The notes below the pieces were generated by a model. That model saw only the letters and a list, made by a program, of their open reading frames with translations, was not told the origin of the DNA and did not search any database. Shown piece after piece: positions 7,809 through 13,016 of a stretch of 17,163 nucleotides of DNA. A program made the position numbers and the translations under genes. Source of the stretch: Actinomycetota bacterium (GTDB lineage: Bacteria > Actinomycetota > Humimicrobiia > Humimicrobiales > Humimicrobiaceae); contig JAQVEM010000013.1 in assembly GCA_028697935.1 (NCBI GenBank), forward strand, positions 1 to 17,163, read 5' to 3'. Numbering within the stretch: the first letter of the stretch is position 1; every line of letters starts with the position of its first letter.

Positions 7809-8096
7809 TTGGCAAATATAAGAAGAGTTGTACTGGATGTACTTAAACCTCACTCACCCGGTATTGTAGCACTTGCAACAAAACTTGCAGATCTTTCTGG
7901 TGTTTATGGTGTAGATATATCATTAATTGAGATGGATCAAAAAGTGGAAAATGTCAAAGTAACCTGTGAAGGTGATTCAATAAATTATGAAAAAGTAGAG
8001 CAGGTTATAAAGGAATGTGGTGCTTCCATACACAGTCTGGATAAAGTATCAGTAGGGACCAGTTTGATTGAGGAAGCTATAACCCATCAGGATTAG
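7809..8096 (+). CDS. DUF211 family protein
   Basis: The 95-residue protein has the full DUF211 pattern: RRVVLDVLKPHSP at the start, ALATKLADLSGVYGVDISL, VKVTCEGDSINYEKVEQVI and GASIHSLDKVSVG. The predicted alternation of strands and helices gives a ferredoxin-like alpha/beta fold. The family was described mainly from archaea (for example MTH889) and has no established biochemical function. Here it sits in a clearly bacterial neighbourhood. TTG 7809 is chosen as the start because AAAGGAG ends 8 bases before it and the protein then has the usual family length. It is small, soluble and cytosolic. It follows the ileS operon by 74 bases and precedes the YbhN-like gene by 166 bases; neither neighbour suggests a role. 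Confidence 0.88.
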   Translation: MANIRRVVLDVLKPHSPGIVALATKLADLSGVYGVDISLIEMDQKVENVKVTCEGDSINYEKVEQVIKECGASIHSLDKVSVGTSLIEEAITHQD

Positions 8097-8262
8097 AAAA
8101 CATCTGGATTAAGAAAAGGGAAAGAAATTTAAATTAAATTTATCCATATCCATATTTCTGACTGATTTTAAATAATATAATGCAGATCAATAAGTGATGT
8201 AACTGATATGGGGTTTAGACAATAAGAGAACTTATTACATTAAAAAGAAATTAGAAAAACAA

Positions 8263-9279
8263 GTGGTAAATAAAGGAAAGTGGCCTAAAAAAAAGATAGA
8301 AATTGCAGTAAGGGTACTGGTGAGTATCTCTTTACTTTCTTTTCTTGTAATTAGAAACATTGATAATATAAAAGAGATAGAGAAGGCAATAAAAGAAATA
8401 AATATACCGCTAATAATCCTGGCAGTTTTTATTTATTTCTTAAGTATATCTGCAATAGTGCCGAGGTGGGAATCACTACTGAAGGTGCAAAATGTAAATA
8501 TCCCGAAAAAATATTTATTGCAAACAGTTCTTATTGGCTTTTTTTACAATAACATTCTCCCGACAAGTGTAGCAGGAGATGCCTTCAGAATATATGACAT
8601 TCGAAATAACAAAGATGTTCCAGTAAATAAAGGACTGGCCAGCGTTATTCTAGAAAGATTTACGAGTTTTCTGGTCGGTACCATTTTTATCTTGATTTTT
8701 ATTATTCTGGAATTAACCGGGTGTCTGAATTATACAATTTTGAATAAACCTTTAATAATAGTGGTTTTAATTTTTACCATAATGCCTGTTCTCTTGTTTG
8801 CTATTATATTAAAACCTTCTGCTTTTAAAATAGATGTGTTATTTAATAAAGTTAAGTTTTTATCAAGAATGAAACCCCGCCTGGAAAAATATCAGAAAGT
8901 ATTTGTAGATTATTGGAAAAATAGTAAGAAGGCACTACTAATATGTTTATTATATAGCTTTTTGATTCATCTCCTTGTAGCTATAAGCTATTATATAACT
9001 TTGAAGTCAGTAGGAGCGGACCTTAATTTCTTTTATTTTCTTTTTATTCTGCCTATTTCCAGTGCAATAGCAAATATACCAATATCTATTGGAGGAATAG
9101 GATTAAGAGAAAATGCTCTTATGTTTTTACTAATTCTTATGGGTATTCCTAGAGAAATTGCCTTTATTTTTTCTATAATAATTTTGTTTATTATTCTCTT
9201 TAATGCATTAGCAGGAGGACTGGTGTATCTTTTCAGAAATGTGTTTGCCAGGAGTTCACATAATTCATCTAAAACATAG
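8263..9279 (+). CDS. YbhN/AglD-like membrane protein (lysylphosphatidylglycerol synthase TM-region family)
   Basis: This 338-residue polytopic membrane protein has about eight hydrophobic segments. Two motifs of the family (Pfam LPG_synthase_TM, UPF0104) are clear: the stretch GFFYNNILPTSVAGDAFRI near residue 95-115, and ISIGGIGLRENALMFLL near residue 275-290. The same fold makes up the flippase half of MprF and occurs alone in YbhN, whose role is unsettled; family members have been linked to lipid-carrier or isoprenoid-glycan transport. The aminoacyl-transferase domain of MprF is absent, so it is not a complete lysyl-PG synthase. Start is GTG 8263, without a clear ribosome binding site. A small hairpin (AATAAG-AGAA-CTTATT, 8221-8236) and a lone TATAAT (8176-8181) lie upstream. 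Confidence 0.85.
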   Translation: MVNKGKWPKKKIEIAVRVLVSISLLSFLVIRNIDNIKEIEKAIKEINIPLIILAVFIYFLSISAIVPRWESLLKVQNVNIPKKYLLQTVLIGFFYNNILPTSVAGDAFRIYDIRNNKDVPVNKGLASVILERFTSFLVGTIFILIFIILELTGCLNYTILNKPLIIVVLIFTIMPVLLFAIILKPSAFKIDVLFNKVKFLSRMKPRLEKYQKVFVDYWKNSKKALLICLLYSFLIHLLVAISYYITLKSVGADLNFFYFLFILPISSAIANIPISIGGIGLRENALMFLLILMGIPREIAFIFSIIILFIILFNALAGGLVYLFRNVFARSSHNSSKT

Positions 9280-9386
9280 TCAAAAATTATCCTGGTTGCA
9301 TTAATAGAACTTAAAACCACTGGTACAATTCTTATATTATTAGATAATACAAAATAGAGTTTTAGGTGTAATTGATTAACGGAATT

Positions 9387-9412
9387 TTTAATTATAAAAA
9401 TATATAATTAAA
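9387..9412. repeat. AT-only inverted repeat
   Basis: TTTAATTATA (9387-9396) and TATAATTAAA (9403-9412) form a perfect 10-bp stem with a 6-base loop, in the gap between the convergent YbhN-like gene and the ABC permease. It has no GC pairs, so it may be only a weak RNA hairpin. Confidence 0.35.
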
Positions 9413-9467
9413 GGTATCAGTTAAACGGCCTGATTCTAAAAATAAGTATTTCTATAACTAAATATAT

Positions 9468-9509
9468 AACTCTTATTCTATAATATTATTTAATTATAGA
9501 ATAAGAGTT
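9468..9509. terminator. Perfect 17-bp inverted repeat between convergent genes, candidate bidirectional terminator
   Basis: AACTCTTATTCTATAAT (9468-9484) is the exact reverse complement of 9493-9509, with an 8-base loop (9485-9492). It sits 9 bases beyond the stop of the minus-strand permease and about 190 bases after the plus-strand YbhN-like gene, so it could end transcription from both sides. There is no strong T-run on either side and only three GC pairs, which leaves some doubt about terminator strength; a perfect 17-bp match is nevertheless far beyond chance. Confidence 0.6.
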
Positions 9510-9517
9510 GTCTTCAA

Positions 9518-10477
9518 TTAAGTTGCCCTTATTTCCTGTCTCATAAATATAATATACGAGGCAGCGAAACAAACAATTGCAAGTGCAATAATAACCACCA
9601 GCTGGGGCCATACCTGAATCAAGCTCTGGCCAAGCGAGAGCGGGCTGAGTAACATTTTACCTGATTGTAATAATTCATAAGATTGCAGGTAACCGACAGC
9701 ATTAATAAATATATTCCCTCCTGTAGGAACAAGCAACACAACAATAGCTTCACTAAAAAGTGTAGCTGGTGATATTCTTGAAATGGCAGTTTCAATACTA
9801 TAATTTCTAATCTGGTCTGCAGTAGAAGCACCGTCAAGTGGTACTATTGCACTGGCTATAGCATTGGCAATAATTGGAAGAAAAAACATCAGGAATATCC
9901 ATATTGAAATAGAAGTTAGTATTGATGCAGTGGGCTTTTCCATGATAACTGAAAAAAGCATTGATAACCCCATCCAGAAGCCTCCATAAATTACACAGAT
10001 AAATACAAAGAAAAATAGTCTTAATATCTCTTCAGATGTGGGGGGTACTCCTATTGCAACAAGACCTATACCTGAGATAATAATAACGATACTCGATATT
10101 ATTATAAAAAGAGTGGCTATTCCTGCCAGAAATTTGCCGTTTATAAGACTATCTCTGTAAATTGGCTGCGAGAGTATTCTACTCAAGTTTCCACTGTTTC
10201 TCTCACTGTTTATTGCATCAAAACCAAAAATTATACCAATTATTGGTATAAAGAAATTAATAAATGTTATAAATGAGGGAAGCACATCCCCTCCTGTAGT
10301 AAACAGATAAAGAAATACATGTTTGTCCAGTGAGCTTGCTGCTTCTCTAATATTGGTAAGTGCAACATAAGTAGATGATAATCCTGATACATATATTAAA
10401 GCCAGAAGAACCAGAAATTTATTACTGCAAAAATGGTCAGAAAGCTCTTTTCTGAATACAGTTAAAACGCTTCTCAT
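9518..10477 (-). CDS. ABC-2 type transporter permease
   Basis: This 319-residue integral membrane protein is the channel half of an ABC transporter. About six membrane segments are visible: residues near 22-43, 65-85, 110-140, 150-175, 185-212 and 294-313. Between the second and third lies ERNSGNLSRILSQPIYRDS followed by LINGKFLAG, the cytoplasmic motif by which ABC-2 permeases such as NosY contact the ATPase. A large outside loop between segments 5 and 6 is typical of this class. The start is ATG 10477, one base past the stop of the ATPase gene, with GAGGAG inside the last ATPase codons. It is the last gene of a three-gene operon. Substrate unknown: drug, peptide, lipid or copper-centre cofactor export are all possible for this family. 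Confidence 0.88.
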   Translation of the reverse strand: MRSVLTVFRKELSDHFCSNKFLVLLALIYVSGLSSTYVALTNIREAASSLDKHVFLYLFTTGGDVLPSFITFINFFIPIIGIIFGFDAINSERNSGNLSRILSQPIYRDSLINGKFLAGIATLFIIISSIVIIISGIGLVAIGVPPTSEEILRLFFFVFICVIYGGFWMGLSMLFSVIMEKPTASILTSISIWIFLMFFLPIIANAIASAIVPLDGASTADQIRNYSIETAISRISPATLFSEAIVVLLVPTGGNIFINAVGYLQSYELLQSGKMLLSPLSLGQSLIQVWPQLVVIIALAIVCFAASYIIFMRQEIRAT

Positions 10478-10478
10478 T

Positions 10479-11426
10479 TTACTCCTCTTTAAAATATTTT
10501 AGATAAATTTCTTCAAGTGCATCCCGTTTTATATCCATCCGGGTAAGCAATATACCTTCACTGGCAATTAGTTTTGATATATCCTGTCTTATATCTTTAT
10601 CACACACAACCCGGATTTGATTCTCATTACGAAATACATTTACGACCTTGTCAAGTTTCTTTAGTTTATCTATTAATCCATCTGGTATTTTTTCGAGTTC
10701 AACTTCTATACTAAACTTTCCACCACCAAACATTTCTCTTCCAAGGCTATCTATACTACCTTCACCAATTAATTTGCCTTTAGATAGTATACCAACCCTG
10801 GTACATATTTTCTGAATAAGATTTAGCTGGTGTGATGATAAAAGAAAAGTAATATTTTTTTGTTTATTAAGATCCAGTATCGTTTGAAGAATCTGGTTTG
10901 CTACCCTGACATCAAGACCCTCCGTTAATTCATCAAAAATAATAAGCTGGGGGTCTTTAATAAGAACATCTGCAATTCCAAGTCTCTGCTTCATTCCCTT
11001 TGAAAATGTTTTAACAAGGCTGTTTTTATATTTTAGCAAATCTACTATCTCTAAAACCTCGTCAATTTTTTTAGGGATTTCACTGTAGGGAATATTATTT
11101 AATTCAGCTGTATATTCGAGGTTACCTCTGGCTGTCATATCATCATAGAATCCTACTTTTTCGGGTAAATATCCTGTTATTCTTTTGACTTTTAGAGGCT
11201 CTTTTGTTGAATTGTATCCACCTACAAAAACACTACCCGATGTAGGTTCAGTAAGTCCAAGGATCATAAGTATAATTGTAGACTTTCCTGCACCGTTAGG
11301 TCCGAGAAGGCCAAATATCTCTCCTCTTTTTACAGTAAGATTAAAATTATCAACAACAATATGTTCGTTATACTTTTTAGTCAGGTTTTCGCAAATTATT
11401 AAATTGTTGTTATTATCGTTTACCAT
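10479..11426 (-). CDS. ABC transporter ATP-binding protein (ABC-2/NosF-like)
   Basis: The 315-residue ATPase drives the permease encoded just downstream. Walker A GPNGAGKST is at residues 42-50, the Q-loop position reads YLPEKVGFYDDMT (the usual NosF/CcmA-like LPE variant), the signature is FSKGMKQRLG (141-150), Walker B LIIFDE ends at E166 and the H-loop histidine is H199. One deviation: after the catalytic glutamate the usual EPTEGLD reads ELTEGLD (leucine at 167). This keeps the catalytic residues, so the enzyme should be active. A C-terminal extension of about 90 residues, typical of this family, ends in YLKYFKEE. The ATG at 11426 lies 3 bases after the NEW3 gene stop with AGGAAG upstream: a tight operon. 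Confidence 0.93.
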   Translation of the reverse strand: MVNDNNNNLIICENLTKKYNEHIVVDNFNLTVKRGEIFGLLGPNGAGKSTIILMILGLTEPTSGSVFVGGYNSTKEPLKVKRITGYLPEKVGFYDDMTARGNLEYTAELNNIPYSEIPKKIDEVLEIVDLLKYKNSLVKTFSKGMKQRLGIADVLIKDPQLIIFDELTEGLDVRVANQILQTILDLNKQKNITFLLSSHQLNLIQKICTRVGILSKGKLIGEGSIDSLGREMFGGGKFSIEVELEKIPDGLIDKLKKLDKVVNVFRNENQIRVVCDKDIRQDISKLIASEGILLTRMDIKRDALEEIYLKYFKEE

Positions 11427-11429
11427 AAT

Positions 11430-12356
11430 TTATCTTCTTCCTAATCTTGTAAAGATTATTGCAACACCTACGATTACTATTACAATAATCCCAATGCCCA
11501 CAATACCCCAGATGGTAGGTGTTTCTACTGTTGCTCTTACTTCGATTTCATCACTGCAATTTTCACTGGAGGCTTTAAAAGTAAGCATATAATCTCCGGC
11601 AATTGTTTTTTCAGGTGGATTTATAGTTACATCAATTTCTAATTCTTCTCCAGCTTCAACTACATCAATTTCTTTTTTGTCAAAAATAACCTGCCAGCCT
11701 TCAGGCTCGGTAGAGCTTAAAGATATATTTTCAACTGATGTAGAACTATTATTTGTTAAAATAAGCTTGAAGTGGTTATCTTTGCCAGCTGTAAGTTCAG
11801 TACTTAACCTGCCGGTTTTTGTGGTAAGAGTGATGTCATATGATGCTGTAATTACAGCAGTAAATTCTATTGACCCTTCGAGACTGTCTCCTTCTACAGC
11901 AGACTTAAAAGTAGCCTTAAAATTATATTCACCCGGTCCCTGTTTTACCAGTGGAACTGCAATGAGCTGAAGACTCTGTCTGCTATTCTCTTTTAAATTA
12001 ATTGCCGTTGCTTCCTGATTATTACTTACAACTGCAGCGACCCATCCATCCGGGTAATCAACTGTGATATCAAAAGTTTTAGTTTTTGTATCTTCATCAA
12101 GCCCAAATGGTTCATCGCCGGGTATATAAGTAACATAGAAATTAAAAGTGAATGTCTCTCCTTCTTTTGCCTGAATTTTTGGGAGGGTGGTTTCAAAAAG
12201 TAACTCTTCCGGTTCAGGCTCAGCAATAGCTTCTTCCTCTAATGCTTCTTCCTCCTGGGCAAATAGAATCCCGGGCATTATCAGGGTGATAGAAATGATA
12301 GATAGTGCAGCGATTATAATTGAAAATACTGGAAACTTTCTTTTTAAAATCTTCAC
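11430..12356 (-). CDS. Membrane-anchored NEW3-domain protein, partner of the ABC transporter
   Basis: The 308-residue protein has an N-terminal signal peptide (basic start, hydrophobic core about 8-31, likely cut near FA-Q at 33-34), an acidic linker (residues 35-52, rich in Glu), two beta-sandwich repeats and a C-terminal membrane helix (about 283-303) followed by the basic stop RLGRR. The second repeat reads LILTNNSSTSVENISLSST, then PEGWQVIF and PPEKTIAGDYMLTFKASSE, the pattern of the NEW3 (alpha-galactosidase-associated) domain; the first is a diverged copy (PDGWVAAVV, GPGEYNFKATFKS). Its topology puts the repeats outside the membrane. NEW3 genes often precede ABC-2 transporter genes, so it may be an extracytoplasmic receptor or assembly factor. 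Start GTG 12356 has AAAGGAGA 9-10 bases upstream. The protein's exact function is unknown. Confidence 0.85.
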   Translation of the reverse strand: MKILKRKFPVFSIIIAALSIISITLIMPGILFAQEEEALEEEAIAEPEPEELLFETTLPKIQAKEGETFTFNFYVTYIPGDEPFGLDEDTKTKTFDITVDYPDGWVAAVVSNNQEATAINLKENSRQSLQLIAVPLVKQGPGEYNFKATFKSAVEGDSLEGSIEFTAVITASYDITLTTKTGRLSTELTAGKDNHFKLILTNNSSTSVENISLSSTEPEGWQVIFDKKEIDVVEAGEELEIDVTINPPEKTIAGDYMLTFKASSENCSDEIEVRATVETPTIWGIVGIGIIVIVIVGVAIIFTRLGRR

Positions 12357-12393
12357 TTTTCGTCTCTCCTTTGCTTTGCTTGTTTAATTTTTC

Positions 12394-12497
12394 TTAAAGT
12401 TATTAAGATTTCTAGCACATCATTTTACCAGAATTATTCTGTCACAGCTATTTTTGAAATTTAGCTTGAAGCTAAGTGAAAATTTTAATAACTTTAA
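12394..12497. repeat. 13-bp inverted repeat spaced by 78 bp around the NEW3-operon promoter
   Basis: TTAAAGTTATTAA (12394-12406) and its exact reverse complement TTAATAACTTTAA (12485-12497) lie on either side of the predicted promoter. Between them is a second small palindrome, TTAGCTTGAAGCTAA (12461-12475). Since one arm lies upstream of the predicted transcript start, this is more likely paired DNA-binding sites than an RNA hairpin; chance in AT-rich DNA is possible. Confidence 0.4.
12422..12441 (-). promoter_or_regulatory. Extended -10 promoter with adjoining palindromic operator, NEW3-ABC operon
   Basis: On the minus strand TGGTAAAAT gives an extended -10 element (hexamer at 12422-12427); no good -35 is present. 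Immediately upstream, CAGAATTATTCTG (12429-12441) is a perfect 6-1-6 palindrome placed in the spacer, where a repressor would block RNA polymerase. Predicted transcript start is near 12415, about 58 bases before the GTG start. The regulator is not identifiable from the site. Confidence 0.45.
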
Positions 12498-12694
12498 ATT
12501 TGGTTGTCAAGAAGTGAATTGATTTTATGTGTATCCTGGCAATAATTATTTAATCTGCCTGAAAATGCCTAAAAACAACGCAGACCGGAATAAAATGATG
12601 GAGGACAAAACAATATGAATAAAATAGAAACTATGGGTAACACAATGTGGATAGAATAATGCAGGCAAAGTTATAGGATAAAAAATAACAGGAT

Positions 12695-12760
12695 AAAAAA
12701 GAAACCCCAAGTTATTTTTTACCTTAGCTCACGCTTTAGGCTACTCAACATCTTGGGGTT
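12695..12760 (-). terminator. Intrinsic terminator ending the small RNA
   Basis: On the minus strand AACCCCAAG pairs perfectly with CTTGGGGTT and is followed by TCTTTTTT (12695-12702). The loop of 40 bases is unusually large for a terminator and itself folds into a small GUGA-capped hairpin, so it may have a second role. Confidence 0.7.
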
Positions 12761-12868
12761 CTACCCTTAGAACTTTTCTCAGGTTCTTTCTAAAATCTAA
12801 CTTACTTTTTACATTCTTTCGTCTGTAAATTTCAGTTAACTTAGAAAGTTACCTCCTGTTCTAAGGAT
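12695..12868 (-). ncRNA. Candidate structured small RNA, about 174 nt, family not recognised
   Basis: Minus-strand transcript from a strong promoter (12875-12903) to an intrinsic terminator. First hairpin: an outer 9-bp stem (12858-12866 with 12765-12773), then AGGU/ACCU, an 8-bp stem (12841-12848 with 12786-12793), a 5-bp stem (12834-12838 with 12798-12802) and an apical 6-bp stem (12824-12829 with 12808-12813) closing a 10-base loop. The outer stem begins about two bases after the predicted start. Second hairpin: 9 perfect pairs (12752-12760 with 12703-12711), topped by a sub-hairpin CCU-AA-AGC-GUGA-GCU-A-AGG with a GNRA-type loop, then the T-run. No open reading frame follows the internal AGGAGG. 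It does not match tmRNA, SRP RNA, RNase P RNA or any riboswitch I know. Size resembles 6S RNA, but the 6S core was not recognised. It could also act as a leader of the distant NEW3 operon. Confidence 0.6.
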
Positions 12869-12874
12869 GGTCTT

Positions 12875-12903
12875 AATATATCAAATAAAAATACTCATGT
12901 CAA
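12875..12903 (-). promoter_or_regulatory. Consensus promoter of the small RNA
   Basis: Minus strand: TTGACA (12898-12903), a 17-base spacer, and TATATT (12875-12880). This is the best match to the housekeeping promoter in the window. Transcription should start at or near the A at 12868, exactly where the outer stem of the RNA begins. No start codon with a ribosome binding site follows. Confidence 0.75.
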
Positions 12904-12981
12904 TAGTTTTTTTAGTTTTTTAAAAAAATTTAAAATATCAGAGTTTGCTTCTGCAATCTATAGTAATAAGAAAAGAATATT

Positions 12982-13005
12982 TATTATAAAAGAATGTTTA
13001 TAATA
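12982..13005 (-). terminator. Weak AT-only hairpin after mnmA
   Basis: TATTATAAA and TTTATAATA form 9 pairs around a 6-base loop, 11 bases after the mnmA stop codon on the minus strand. It has no GC pairs and is followed by a mixed T-rich stretch, so it is at best a weak terminator for mnmA. Confidence 0.3.
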
Positions 13006-13016
13006 TTAATTACATC

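Larger units (their letters stand above)
12357..13016. other. 660-bp stretch without a protein gene
   Basis: No convincing protein-coding frame lies between the NEW3 gene and the mnmA gene, both on the minus strand. The stretch holds, in order, the NEW3-operon leader and promoter/operator, an arm of a long-spaced inverted repeat, about 190 bases (12500-12690) in which I recognise nothing, then a complete promoter-RNA-terminator unit on the minus strand (12695-12903), and an AT-rich tail with a weak hairpin after mnmA. Confidence 0.75.

Noticed and set aside
9033..9320. Minus-strand open frame of 95 codons overlapping the end of the YbhN-like gene
   Set aside because: Antisense shadow of conserved membrane-protein sequence, with no start signal.
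11185..11592. Plus-strand open frame of 135 codons opposite the ABC ATPase and NEW3 genes
   Set aside because: It is the antisense shadow of two well-supported genes, has no ribosome binding site and no plausible protein sequence.
12615..12659. Tiny plus-strand frame of 14 codons with GGAGG ten bases before its ATG
   Set aside because: Too short, unlike any known peptide, and no promoter on that strand; the Shine-Dalgarno-like sequence is likely chance.
12695..12868. Small RNA as a true T-box riboswitch, 6S RNA, SRP RNA, RNase P RNA or tmRNA
   Set aside because: The tRNA-pairing UGGN is missing and no stem I is seen; none of the conserved cores of the other RNAs could be found, so it is left unassigned.
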